This document shows positions 46,672 through 57,990 of a stretch of DNA of 64,000 bases, piece by piece (the first letter of the stretch is position 1; every line of letters starts with the position of its first letter). The DNA comes from Magnolia sinica (taxonomy: Eukaryota; Streptophyta; Magnoliopsida; Magnoliales; Magnoliaceae). The notes beneath the pieces were generated by a model. The model searched no databases. It was not told where the DNA came from and saw only the letters and a program-made list of their open reading frames with translations. Made by a program: the position numbers and the translations under genes. Location of the stretch: NCBI RefSeq assembly GCF_029962835.1, contig NC_080577.1:25278501-25342500 (forward strand). Direction: 5' to 3'.

Positions 46672-47175
46672 CGCGTGTTTGGTCCGTGGCATTGAATGGC
46701 ATTGAATTGTATTAGATGGAACTAACATCATTATTGCACAATGATTGCATGTCTGTAAATACTATGGTATTGCAGCCGTCTAATTCCATGTTTGGGATAA
46801 AGTTTTTGCTAAAAAAGCACCATATTAATCAAAATCATGTTTGGTGGACCATAGAATTATAATCAATAGACCAAATAATAATGGATGTAGTTCACTTGTA
46901 CACATATATAACTAGAATGTCATGTGTAAATGGTGTATATGGATGGATGGCATGGATAAACCTATGCATCAATATGGAGCCCACATGTGTAGTGGATTTC
47001 AAAATTCATGAAAATCCTGCACGGGACCAAATGCAATTCCATAGGACTAAATGCAATTCCATCCCACATTATCCCAATATTTTCCATCCTCTCCAAATGT
47101 TGGATGGAATTGCGCCGGACCAAATGCAATTCTATCCCACCCAATCTCATCTAATACCCTGCGCCAAACGCCCCC
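46672..47175. mobile_element. MITE of about 500 bp, copy 2 (inverted relative to 36530)
   Basis: The left end CGCGTGTTTGGTCCG and right end GCGCCAAACGCCCCC are inverted partners (GCGTTTGGC and GCGTGTTTGG). The interior is an antiparallel match of 36530-37022. Target duplication not established. Confidence 0.75.
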
Positions 47176-47179
47176 TCAA

Positions 47180-48190
47180 TCTACATATGTGGCTGACTTG
47201 CTGAATGGATCAGCCTCGTTGTTCTCGGGTCCGACGTTTGATTTGGATGACACATTGGCTGCATGTGCTCAATAGATGATAACTGATAACTTAGTGGTGA
47301 GCCAAGAAAAGGGAGCCTGTGAATGGATCCATTACCTACGTTGAATAAGGGTTGACCCGGACTCGACCGGCCTATCAATCTGAACCAAGGTCTACCACAC
47401 GACTTAACAAAATACGAGTCCAGACCCAGACGTGGTTGGACTAGGTCTGCAGGTTATGGGTCAACTTGACCGATTTATGCAGATCAAGGTCAATATTAAG
47501 AACTAGGACTCAAATTTGACCTGAAGGATTTGTGGGTTCAGACCCAAATCCATGCGGGTCGATTGGTGGGTCGACCTGAACCGTTGACCTCCCCTAACCA
47601 GTGGAAACTGAGGTAATGTAGATGGGGTCAGGTCCTATGGTGCTTGTAATCAGTCGAAATTGAGGTAATGCAGATAGGGTCGGGTCCTATGGTGCTTGTA
47701 CCCATGCTAATCAGGTTATGGACTTACGAGGTCTGGGTCCATTCTTGAAGACCTCGATCCGGATCTGATTGGGATTGGGTACTAGCACGTCTATACATGT
47801 AAGTTTCAAGTCAAATAAGAGCATTTACATGGTTAGCTCACCTAATGGATGATTAGATTCCACACACATTTGCCATTCAGACGCGTGGATGTGTAAGTGA
47901 GCTACTTGCAGGTCTGTTACATCTTGAAATTGACGGTCGAACTGTCAATGTTTTTAGCGTCATTCCTAAGTTATTTCATTTACCTCCCCGCATACCAAAT
48001 TTGATGAATGGGTTCACTAAATTTCTGAACTCTAAATTCAACTTGTGGATAAGAAAGTTTTTATTTTATTAGATGAGCTATATTTAAAATAAAATTTTAT
48101 TTTATTTTTATTAAGCAAGCTAGATATATAATGAAAATATAAAACATCAGCATTTCATAACTACATCATCAAATATGGCTTAGGAAGCTC
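47180..48190. other. Repeat-derived intergenic DNA, no gene
   Basis: Contains a direct short duplication (AGTGGAAACTGAGGTAATG at 47600 and AGTCGAAATTGAGGTAATG at 47652, both followed by CAGATAGGGTC or TAGATGGGGTC) and GACCCGGACTCGACCGG-type wording (47355). No supported gene. Confidence 0.4.
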
Positions 48191-48198
48191 TTTCTGCT

Positions 48199-48215
48199 AG
48201 AATTATATATATATG

Positions 48216-48298
<83 letters not shown>
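48199..48298. repeat. Compound (TA)n(GA)n microsatellite
   Basis: A TA-rich run (48199-48238) passes directly into about 28 GA units (48239-48294). It sits at the left end of the inverted-repeat element that follows. Confidence 0.95.
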
Positions 48299-48698
48299 TG
48301 CGCACAAGAGGAATGCTCCTACTTACCAGTTCTCTCATGAACTCGCGGCAATTTTTTGAGAACTCATCTCCCGTGATATGAGTGCAAGATTTGAACCGTC
48401 CATATGATATACCACCCTGTAAAACCTCATTTCTCTAACTTTTATCCTGATTTAAAACTTTGGTGGGCCATGGAAAAATGAAAAACTTTCCTCACTTGAT
48501 TAGCCTCTCTATTGCCATAGCCCAACCAAAGTATTGGTTCCGGGGAAAAGTTGGGTTATAGGGGTTTCATGGGGGTGCTGAATTACATGAACTGTTCAGG
48601 TATTGCACTCACATCATGGGAGATGAATTCTCAAAAGGTTTTCACAAGTTCTCGAGAGAACTAGTGTGCGAGTATTCCTCTCTCTATGTATAAAATAT
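48239..48698. mobile_element. MITE with inverted arms of about 100 bp
   Basis: The left arm has ACAAGAGGAATGCTCC, CCAGTTCTCTCATGAACT, TTTTGAGAACTCATCTCCC and GTGATATGAGTGCAAGAT. The right arm has the inverted partners ATTGCACTCACATCATGGG, AGATGAATTCTCAAAAGG, AGTTCTCGAGAGAACTAG and GAGTATTCCTCTCTCTATG. The GA tract at the left end seems to be an expansion of the TATAGAGAGAGG terminus still present in short form at the right end. Confidence 0.75.
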
Positions 48699-49320
48699 CA
48701 ATATTAAAACTAACTAAACTTGGCATGGTCCACAATTTTAACTGGGTCCAAGTTGATGAACCCAACCTGTACTCACTAGACTTGAATTTCAACCCAGTCC
48801 AAAAGGTGAGTGCCAAACCCGACCCAATTTCTTAACGGTCCAAAATACTAAATCAGGCCACTTAAAGTGGATCAGGTCCATGGGGTATTTGTGGGTTCGG
48901 ATACCCATTGACAGCCCTAGATGCAGATTGATTCCTAATTGGATGCCCAGGGTGCAAGTACCAGAAGGAGGTACCTACATGGAACTCCTCAACGAATTCT
49001 TGGCCCTAGGTTTTCTATACGCACGCAGGTTTTCAATTTCCAGAAGTAGGCTGATGGTTTGGATGGTTGTGCATTATGTGGTGGGCCAATCATGTTGTGT
49101 GAATCCCGCTCAGGGTCCCTTTTAATAGGGAGGGGTGAATGTGATGGTATTTAATTTCTACTGGCTGTGGGATTGGAGTTGCTATTTCTTGCATATGGTT
49201 GCTGTTGGTAGCTGTTGTTTTTTGCCGTCATCCTTTAGCTTGATGTGGGTAGATTGGTGGATTTTGTTCTGAGGTGCTTTCACTAACTAGGTTGCCCACG
49301 CCTGTATGTTGATCCAAAGC
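48699..49320. other. Repeat fragments, no gene
   Basis: GACCCAACCTGTACTCAC-type wording and TTTGGATGGTTGTGCA, again recalling the dispersed families. No supported coding sequence. Confidence 0.35.
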
Positions 49321-49530
49321 ATCTGTTCCCCATGGATTTCAATAATGTGGCATATGATGAGCCAATCGGCCTATTTTTATTGCAGATGATCTTCACATAG
49401 GGCTTACTTCTTTAATAATACCGATGTTCTAATAAACAAGGGGTTTTCAGACCCGCACAATTCATCTGTCATTGCGATGGATGTTTCACAAGCAGGAATG
49501 TTGCCAGAGTCACCATCTAAACTGATTTTC
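49303..49530 (+). other. Exon-like fragment, family unknown
   Basis: Plus-strand codons read VDPKHLFPMDFNNVAYDEP and IGLFLLQMIFT, then a stop; in another frame from about 49410 they read NTDVLINKGFSDPHNSS and VIAMDVSQAGMLPESPSK. TTTTTATTGCAG before ATGATC at 49384 looks like a splice acceptor. This could be a scrap of a captured or dead gene. I do not recognise the family. Confidence 0.2.
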
Positions 49531-49689
49531 TTCCTTTCATTGTATTTATTAAGCACACTTGGTTTGGAATTAAGGAAAACACGAGAATGTAATCCCAACT
49601 TAGTATTAATAAAATTAATGATGATGATTGTTATTTGCTCTCCTTTATTATTTTTGAAGACTGCTGAATATCGAACTCAGAATCTCTGA

Positions 49690-50796
49690 TATGTACTTGA
49701 TACGCCTGTTGTGGTATTGTTCATGTAGAATTGATTGTAGTGGTAAACTGCAACAGACTAGCTGCCCACCTGTCCTAGACCCGTGCACTCTTCAGGTGAG
49801 CCCCCTTGCAACTTATCATGGCTCATAAATCATGCTGCATGTCCCACTCATCAGGTGGTTCCCTCCATATGAGAAAAATTGGAGTGGTCTACAAAGCACA
49901 CGTGGTGGGTCCACCTAATGATTATTTGACTGTTGCTTTTGATAGGGGATATTCAAGAACATACCACTGGATAACTGGTCCATATTCGATGCACATGTGG
50001 ATCAAACCTCACTTAAATCACCTCTCACACGAATCCCCTCAAGCATTTCCCTGGTGGAAGAGGTGATGTGAGCCTTTGATCACATCATATAAAAGAAATT
50101 CAGGCCATTCATCAGGTGGGAATAAGGCCGGTCCACTCACCAGGTCAGCCACGCATGAATGATACAATATGATGGTTAGAAAAGGTTGATTAATGGTCGA
50201 TATTCAATATAAAGGTGTAGGGGTAGTCCTATTGATCAGTCGGGCCTGTATGTGTTTGTTGTACGCTTAACATGATGAGTGGACGGATGTTGCACACGTG
50301 TGCATGTTTGCACGTGCCTCTCGGCAGGCCGTGGATAGCCTAACCATTCTTTTGTTAGAAGAGTGACAAAAAATATTCTCACCATCAGGTGTGCTGTTCT
50401 GGTGTGGACAGGCCAAAACCCAACAGGCAAAGGAATCGGGCTGCAGTAGCCATTCTATTAATGGACTGAGAAAGGAACCTTATAACGATGATCTGCATTC
50501 ACCACAAAAAACAAGTGGATGGTCAGATTTGTCGAATCACTAGCCCATCCACACAGTGGCCCCAGATTAACAGTCCTGATTATCAGACATGTATGCCACG
50601 TGCACTATGGACAGCAAATTACATGGAACTGTGCATTGACTTACATATTAGCATTCCTCCAAACCACCAACTCATGTCTGTGGGCAAACTTAAAAAATGA
50701 GCTCTGTGGTGTCCAAGCCCACGACACGGCTGTTGAAAGCATGGTTTAAAAAGTCAATGACTTGGACCTGACTTATCTGTTCTAAGTTGAGTCGGG
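49690..50796. other. Repeat-like intergenic DNA, no gene
   Basis: Repeated phrasing of the type CACTCATCAGGTGG and CAGGTCAGCCACGCATG suggests ancient dispersed elements. Weak open frames on both strands lack domains. No RNA gene found. Confidence 0.35.
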
Positions 50797-51398
50797 ATGG
50801 GCCCGTTTGGACACCACCGAATAAGTTACTTTTTCTACTTACATCGGTAGATAAAGTAACTTATTTCATCCAAGCAAGTTTAGTTTATGATTAGTTATAA
50901 GTAACTTTTTTTGCATAATTACTTTAATTAGTTACTGAAAAAAAATATAGGAAAAATGAAAGAGATGATAACTGATAAGTATATTGTTTACCAAACATAT
51001 TTATGATGTATGATAGTTAACTACTTGCTCTAAAAGCTCGAACGGATAGAACATGATGAATTAATTTCTTTATTTCATAGCATAGGCCCCAAATTCATAA
51101 GTTAGGTTCTCGGCCAAACTCTCCTCATGGCTCCCAAATGCACGGGTTTTGCACACTCGTGGACTCCAAATTCATGAGTTTTACCTTACACAAGCCACCC
51201 GCTTTACATGGGCCCCAAATTCATGGGTTCTGCGAGCCACCCACCTCAAGTGTACCTATGTGTTCCACAGACCACCCCACTCGAGCCCGGTGTAAAAATG
51301 GCCCCCATTAACTTATCTTCTTAATAAGTAGAAATTGAGATATGTTACTTGTGACATAAGTAACTTATCTTAAGTAACTTAAGATGATCCAAACACCT
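50797..51398. mobile_element. TTTGGATA-type MITE, interrupted copy
   Basis: The ends are GGGCCCGTTTGGACACC (left) and GATCCAAACACC (right), and the blocks ATTAGTTATAAGTAACTT, CTTAATAAGTAGAAA and TTACCAAACAT match the uninterrupted relative at 17869-18226. An unrelated element is inserted at about 51018-51310. Confidence 0.75.
51018..51310. mobile_element. Single arm of the inverted-repeat element, nested in a MITE
   Basis: ACTTGCTCTAAAAGCTCGAA to CTCGAGCCCGGTGTAAAAAT matches 29112-29403, the right arm of the element inside the LINE, at roughly 80 percent identity. It splits the MITE at 50797-51398, so it is the younger insertion. Confidence 0.8.
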
Positions 51399-51849
51399 TT
51401 GACATGTATGAGCCAAGAGTGAGTTGGCCTGACTTGGCTGAATTGGGCAACTCTTGGTGCCAAACTAGAAAAGGTCTGACTGAGCCTGAGTCGACCTAGA
51501 TGACTAACAGGGGACTTGACCGTCTCATAAAACCATGGAACGAAGCCAGCATAGCTCATATTAATAATAAATCTAAGCCAGATGTGAGATACATGAGTGA
51601 GACCGGAGCTGTATTACCTGCTCAGTAGGTAACTCAATACACTTACATTATGGGACCAATGTGATTTATGACTTTTATACACACTATTCATATGTTTTAC
51701 CAGCTCACTTTAGTGCACGATCCAAAAGCTGAAGTAAATCTAAAACTTAAGTGGACCACACCACAAGACAGTGTGAAGTGAACGTTTATTGTTGAAAACT
51801 TCTTGGGGGCCAAAAAAAAAACAGACGTAATTTTGGATTAAGCTGATTA

Positions 51850-52070
51850 GAGGTAGGCATTGAGTTGAGTCGGACCAGATTGGGCCCAACTCGACTTGGT
51901 TCGAAAATTTCAACGCCCAACCCAAACTCGATCCAATCTGGGACCGAGTCCAGGTCCTCTGACTTGATCCGATCCATTGCACTGCTGGTTTGACCCGAAC
52001 CGAGTCCAATTCAGTCAAGGAAACTAAGTTGGATCATGTTGAGTATGGTTTGGATCGAATCTTCTGTGAC
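51850..52070. repeat. GAGTCGGACCAGATTGG-type dispersed repeat
   Basis: Same family as 37630-37860: GAGTTGAGTCGGACCAG, then CTCGACTTGGTTCG, then GATTTGACCCGAACCGAG-like words. The edges are unclear. Confidence 0.5.
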
Positions 52071-52289
52071 CCCTAAAAGAGTTTCAATGGTAGACGTTCA
52101 ACTTCCCACTGCTTTTTTGCAGTGTGGTCCACTTGATCTTTAGATCTGTCTTATTTTTTGGCTCAAGCCTTAAGACTAGCCCGCCAAATGGATGGACGGT
52201 TTGGATATAACACATACCTCATGATGGGACCCATAGAACTTGCTGACGTCAATACACCAGACCTATTAGCCTGGTGTGTGGTACACATG

Positions 52290-52828
52290 CTAATCCAAGC
52301 TTTCTTTTCTTGGGAGGCGAATTTCTTGCATTGGGATGCTATGTGGGCCCACAGTGATATTTGTAAGAAATCCACATCGTCCATCATTTGTGGGAGCTCA
52401 TTTTAGGACATGATATCAAAAAATAGGTGGATCCAAAGCTCAAGTGGGCCGGACGAGAAGGAAAACCGAGGAAAGAGTTCATATCGTGGAAACCTTCCTG
52501 TTATCTACCCTGATATTTATATGGCATCCAAACCGTTTATAAGGTCATTCCCACTCGGATGAAGTGAAAACACCAAAAAATTCGCTTGATATGAAACTTT
52601 GTGGCCATATGAATGTTTCAAACGGTGGTCACTAAATCTACACTGTTTCCTCTCGTAAGGGCCACTTGAGTTTTGGATATACTTCATTTTTGGCCGCATG
52701 TGCAAAAATGAGCTCCCAAAACAGATGGATGGTGTGGATTTATCACAAACATCATGGTGGGACCCACCTAGCATCCCACGCAGGAACTTCCTACGAAAGG
52801 CTTTCACATGAAATTGGCTTCTGTCAGA
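52290..52828. mobile_element. Diverged MULE-type MITE, copy 1
   Basis: The left end (AAGCTTTCTTTTCTTGGGAG) and right end (GGAACTTCCTACGAAAGG, CTTTCACATG) resemble the termini of the element at 55073-55599, with subterminal GATGCTATGTGGGCCCAC and its partner GGGACCCACCTAGCATCCC. Interior landmarks such as GAAACCTTCCTGTT and ATTCCCACTCGGATGA recur in copies at 54196 and 55073. Confidence 0.55.
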
Positions 52829-52863
52829 GCTCGCTGCTAGATGCACCTTAACCTACGAGTGAG

Positions 52864-53480
52864 AGGACAGATTGGCTACTGCCCTAGCCACCAGCTAATG
52901 GCTAGTGGTTGGTGCTCTGTGGACCCTACCATGATGTATTTATTTCATCCATGTCGTCCATCTATTTTTTTAGATCATTTTATGGTATTAAACCAAAAAT
53001 GAGGTATATCCCAATCTCAAGTGGACAACATTACAGGAAACAATGTTGAATGAACAGTGTGCAGGTCGGATCGGATCCCGGATCGGATCGGTCTAGTTTA
53101 GCCACTGATCTGAACTCAACTCGATGTACGATCAGATATGAGTGGGTCTACTCGATCTGACTCGATTTTGGCATTCGATTCGGATCGGATTTGTCGGATC
53201 GAGTCGGATTCTACCCAACTCAAAAGCTGATATTTGTGTTTATGCTTCATCCGTGTCCGTGTGATCTTATGAACAGGTTGGATAACACATAAACATCATT
53301 GTAGGCCTGGGAAGGTTTCAACAGTTCCCACTGTTTCATGTGGTGTGGTTCACTTGAGCTTTGAATTTGATTCAATTTTTGGGTTATATAATAAAATGAG
53401 TTGGTAAAACATATGGACGGTATGGATAAAAGACATAAATCACGGTGGGCCGCACCTACTTCCCCGCTGAATGAACAGCT
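52864..53480. mobile_element. Related MITE copy with internal insertion
   Basis: The left end AGATTGGCTACTGCCC matches the terminus of the 56931 element and the body has matching blocks (AAAATGAGGTATATCCC, CATTACAGGAAACA, GTTGAATGA). At 53058-53218 a GGTCGGATCGGATCC-type repeat interrupts it. The right end is at about 53465. Confidence 0.55.
53058..53218. repeat. GGTCGGATCGGATC-type repeat, inserted
   Basis: About 160 bp with GTCGGATCGGATCCCGGATC, CTCAACTCGATG and GTCGGATCGAGTCGGATTC words, related to 46140-46440. It splits the surrounding MITE. Confidence 0.6.
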
Positions 53481-53779
53481 CCGGTCTCACTCATGTGTCT
53501 CACGTCTGGCTTAGATTTATTATCAATATGAGGTATGGTACAAACCTTCGGATATGATTCAATTTTGAGATCATGCCCTAAAATGATCTATACAAACGAA
53601 TGTATGGTGTGGATAAGACACATACATCCATGGTGGCCCCAAAGACTGAACTAGTAGGCAATCCGCTTCCATTCAGCCGGTCAAATGGCAGGTGGGCCGT
53701 AGAGCAAACAAATGTATTGTAGCAAAACAAATGGACACCAAGACAACGGTCAGCAATGTCTGAGACTTGATGAGAAAAG

Positions 53780-53979
53780 GTTCATTTATTAGATGGCTAG
53801 AATAGTCCCGTCAAAGCAATTTTTGGTTAGGAACTGTTGTCCATTGTTCATTTATGAGATGGCTAGAATAGTCCTGTGAAAGCAATTTTTTGGTTAGGGA
53901 CTGTTGTCCATTGTTCATTTATGAGATGGCTAGAATAGTCCTGTGAAAGCAATTTTTATGTTAGGGACTGTTGTCCATT
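53780..53979. repeat. Three-copy tandem repeat, 66-67 bp unit
   Basis: Units start GTTCATTTATTAGATGGCTAG at 53780 (with ATGAGATGG in later copies), 53846 and 53913 and end TTGTCCATT. Copies 2 and 3 are almost identical, copy 1 differs more. Confidence 0.93.
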
Positions 53980-54195
53980 TCTTTCCAACCGTCCAATTGT
54001 ACGTTGGACATAGATTGTTGTTCATTACTTTGTACCGTCCATCTCTCTTTTATACGAATCTGCACCACTCATCAGATTGGTGAAACCGTATACGAGTAGC
54101 CCATCATTCAATATCAGTACATGGGTCAAGGCCATGACCAAGATAATGATGTTATCAACTGTCCAATGGTACATAGTCCATGTGAAAGAAGGACG

Positions 54196-54707
54196 CAGAT
54201 TGCCTGCCACCCACGGCTGCCACCGCTTCCTGCGTCAGAAGCTAGGTGGGGTCCAACATGATGTTTGTGAAAGATCTACTCCTTCCATCCATTTTTTCAA
54301 TTCATGCTACGACATCAGCCCAAAATTGAGACAGGTCGAGAACTCAAATGAGCCACGTTACAGGAAAAAGTGGGGAGGGAAATGTCTACCGTTGAAACCT
54401 TTCGGGGTTCACTATGATGTTTATATAACATCCAAACCGTTGGTAAGATCATTCCCACTAGGATGAGCTGAAAACACAAAACGTATTACCCTGATCCAAA
54501 ACTTCTGTTACCCATGAATGTTTCACTGGTGGGCATTCAATCTCCATTTTTTCTTCGGTGTGCCCCACTTGAATCTTGAATCTATCTATTCTTTGGGCTC
54601 ATGTTTTAAGATGATCTGGCAAAAGAGATGTACGAAATAGATTTCTCACAAACATCACGGTGGGCCCCACCTAGCTTTCAACCTGCGGTTGGGGGTCGCA
54701 ACAATCC
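54196..54707. mobile_element. Diverged MULE-type MITE, copy 2
   Basis: The subterminal pair AGCTAGGTGGGGTCC and GGGCCCCACCTAGCTTTC is inverted. Interior blocks TACCGTTGAAACC, CCAAACCGTTGGTAAGATC and CACTAGGATGAGCTGAAAAC match the copy at 55073. Target duplication not found. Confidence 0.6.
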
Positions 54708-55072
54708 GTCTACATGACAGGAATGATTAAATGATCGGATGGCCTAGCAGCACAAGCCAACACCGCATACGTGGGATGGATCTGGGACATTCATCATCAG
54801 GTAGGCCTACACAGTTGTATGAAACATGTGGACAGTTCGATCATTTCTTACTCAGGCCTGCACGATGAGCAGACCGTCCTGATTTTTGAAACAAGAAATC
54901 TAGAGGGGTCCACCGGATGAGGAGCTTGGATTGGGCTCACATGCACGCCAAGTTAACACGAGTGAGGGAGATGAATGCCCGAGAAGCATACACGCTCAGA
55001 GCGATCCAGAACACAATCAATGCCTGGAAGAAACCCTCAGCGCGCGGATTGGGTACAACCCCCACTATAAAT

Positions 55073-55599
55073 GGACGCGGATTTCCTGCGAAAGCCTTTG
55101 GCAGTAAGTTCCTCCGCTTGAAACTTAGGTGGTGTCCACCTTGATGTTTTTCAGAAATCCACTCCGTCCATCCGTTTTGTGAGCTCATTTTAGGCTACTA
55201 AACCAAAATTGAGCAGGATGAAAAACTCTAGTGGGCCGTAATAAAGGAAAAGATGGTTAGGGAAATTTCTACCGTTGAAACCTCCCTGGGTTGGATAGTG
55301 ATGTTTACATGCCATCCATACCGTTAATAATATCATTTGTACTGGGATGAACTGAAAACACAAATTATAGCATGATTAAAAACTTTTTTGGCCCCACGAA
55401 TATTTCAACTGTGGACGTTCAATTATCACATTTTTGGCCCATTCAGCATTGGATACGGTTCATTTTTGGCCTTATTTTCTAAAATGACCTCAAAAAACAG
55501 ATGGATGGAGAGGATTTCTCATAAATATGATAGTGGGCCCCACCTGGGTTCGCAGCGCAGGAAGTTCCTGCAAAAGGCTTTCGCAGGAAATCCGCGTCC
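55073..55599. mobile_element. MULE-type MITE with 9-bp target duplication
   Basis: The terminal inverted repeats of at least 40 bp begin GGACGCGGATTTCCTGCG and its inverted partner CGCAGGAAATCCGCGTCC. ACTATAAAT (55064-55072) precedes and ACCATAAAT (55600-55608) follows, 9 bp with one mismatch, the size characteristic of Mutator-like transposition. The interior is non-coding and shared with neighbours. Confidence 0.85.
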
Positions 55600-55629
55600 A
55601 CCATAAATAGCTAGAGACGGACGGTCCTT

Positions 55630-56040
55630 CCAAAGGGATCTGTGGGGCCCACCGTGATGTATATATTTTATACATGCTGTCTATTCATTTTTACAGATCA
55701 CAAGCCCAAAAAGGAAGCAGATTGAAGCCTCGTTGAATTCCTACCGTTGAAAACTTCCAAGGCCCCTCGCTGATGTTTAGTTACCATCCAACCTGTTCAT
55801 AAGGTCACATAGACCTGTGTGAAGGGAAAACATAAATATCAACTTGATCGAAAACTTTTGTGACTCCTAATAAGTTTTCAATAGTAAGATTTCAATCCCC
55901 AATGCTTCCTATGGTGTGGTCCACTTGAGCTTTCAATCTGCCTCTTTTTTGAGCTCATACCATGAAATGATCTATCAAAATCGATGGACGGCGTGGATAA
56001 AACATATACATCATGGTGGACCCCACATAGAACTATACAT
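55630..56040. mobile_element. Related MITE copy
   Basis: The ends GTGGGGCCCACCGTGATGTA and CATCATGGTGGACCCCACAT are inverted partners. The interior has TACCGTTGAAAACTTCC and CTTTCAATCTGCCTC. No target duplication established. Confidence 0.6.
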
Positions 56041-56069
56041 CTCTAGCTAGTTCCCAACGGGGTAGTACC

Positions 56070-56634
56070 TAGAGGTGTACACGAACCGTAGCTCGCTCAA
56101 CTCCACTTGAAAAAGCTTGATTCGCCTTGGTTCAAAGTTGAGTTTGAGCTAAGTCGAGCTGATTTTTTGAGCTTGAAAAAGAGTTTGATCTGGCCCTGGC
56201 TCGACTCGACTTGGATTGAACCCAGCTCGAATCGAACTCAGATCGAACTAGTTCGGTGACTCGATTACTTTGATATTAATGTTGCTTACCAAGTGTTTGA
56301 TGAAATGACTCAAAGAAGTGTGGCTTGTGGTAGGAAAGGTGGAAAGGCATGTATATGAAACTAACACTTTTTTTTTTCTAAATTTTTATCTTGCTTAAAA
56401 GGTGTTTGATAAAATACTTGTAAAACCATTGTTGTTATCTCAAATACAATGATATTTTGAAAGTGTAGCCGAAGTGTTCATGAAAATATTGCAATGATGA
56501 ACTCGGCTCAAATTGGCCCGAGCTATTGACTCAACCGAGCCCAACTGGCTAGTTAAACTCGAAAGTTAAGCTGAGGTCAGCTTGTGGCTGAGACGAGTGG
56601 AGTTGAGGCCAGCTCGACTGGATGTACACCCCTA
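56070..56634. mobile_element. hAT-type MITE with perfect 8-bp target duplication
   Basis: The ends TAGAGGTGTACA and TGTACACCCCTA are inverted partners. GTAGTACC at 56062-56069 is repeated exactly at 56635-56642. The interior, rich in CTCGAGC and GAGTTGAG words plus an AT-rich core, has no coding capacity. The target size and terminus suit hAT-driven MITEs. Confidence 0.92.
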
Positions 56635-56763
56635 GTAGTACCCAGTCGACGCAGTCAAAACAAAAGTAGGAATGCAACTCACAATCCTCGCAACGCAGTC
56701 ACACCACGTGCGAAAAATTCAGGCCATGAAACAGGACCATCCGAAAATAAAAAATAAAATCCT

Positions 56764-57611
56764 GACAGTAGAGCCCACTGTGATGTATATGCCTCACACC
56801 CATGACGTCCATCACTATTGAAAACTCATTTAAGGACATGATCCAAACAATGAAAAATATCCGAACAACGAAAAATATTCAAATCTCAGGCAGAACATAG
56901 TACAACAAACACCAGTAATTGGTATTAAAAGGAAACGGATTGGCTACTCCCCAGCAACCAGCCAATGGCTGTTGATCGGTGCTATGTGGGCCCCACCATG
57001 ATGCATATATTTCATCCATGCCATCCATTTATTTTTCTAGATCATTTTAAAGTATGAGAACAAAAATGAGGTATATTCCATTCTCAAGTGGACCACATTA
57101 CAGGAAACAGTGTTGAATGAGTGTCGACCATTAAAAACTTTTTGGGGCCCATAAAAGTTTTGGATCAAGCTGATATTTGTTTTTTTCCCTTCATCTAGGT
57201 CTGTATGACCTAATCAACAGATTGGATGTCAAATAAACAGTACAGTGGGCCTTAGGAGGATTTTAATGGTGGATATCCAATCACTATTGTTTTCCTGTGG
57301 TGTGGTCCACCTAAGATTTATATCCTCTCATTTTTAGGATCAAGCGCTAGAATGATCTGTAAAAATGTATGAACGGCATGGATGAAACACATACATCATG
57401 GTGGGGCCCACGGAGCACTGACCACCAGCCACCGGGCTAGTGGCAGGGGGAGTAGCCAATCCGTTTCCATATTAAAAACTTCCTGTGGGCCACAAAAGTT
57501 TTGGATTAAGATTATATTTGTGTGGTCTCTTCTTCCAGGTCTTTGTGACCTAAAAAGAGTTTTCAATACAGATGGACGGCCTGGATGTAAGGCACATACA
57601 TCACAGTGGCC
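56764..57611. mobile_element. Older MITE, host of a nested relative
   Basis: GAGCCCACTGTGATGTATAT at the left and CACATACATCACAGTGGCC at the right are inverted ends. The interior continues across the nested element: CAGTAATTGGTATTAAAA before and ATATTAAAAACTTCCTGTG after. It resembles the 57991 copy (TTTTGGATTAAGATTATATT and GTGGTCTCTTC). Confidence 0.7.
56931..57468. mobile_element. MULE-type MITE with 9-bp target duplication, nested
   Basis: The terminal inverted repeats exceed 80 bp: GGAAACGGATTGGCTACTCC on the left and GTAGCCAATCCGTTTCC on the right, both continuing through a GGGCCCCACCATGATG-type subterminal block. GTATTAAAA (56922-56930) and ATATTAAAA (57469-57477) flank it, 9 bp with one mismatch. 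The element lies inside the older relative at 56764-57611. No coding content. Confidence 0.9.
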
Positions 57612-57990
57612 CCACAGGGCCCCACCCACGTCATTGGATTGAGAGATACACGGAAGCCGCGCCCCATGCGGGTAAGAGAAACTGAATCGGATTCGGTGAA
57701 GCTGTGATGTAACGAGATTTTATCTATCAGATTTGGCCACAGCAAAGCAGACGTGGGATGGACCAATGGGAGCCCTCCACGTTGGTGTTTCGCCGGACTC
57801 ACCGAATACGGTTCCAGGAGAAACTGACTTAAGAAATGAACCGTCCAGATTCAGTCGACACACGTGGCACACGTTTAGAGGGTCTATGTTCCGCAAGGCA
57901 CCGCTTACCAACTATAAAAACTGTCAAGAAATTGACTGCCTTTATGGGGTGGCCCACCTGATGCTCGAGCAGCCTGAGTTTCAGGGGAGC

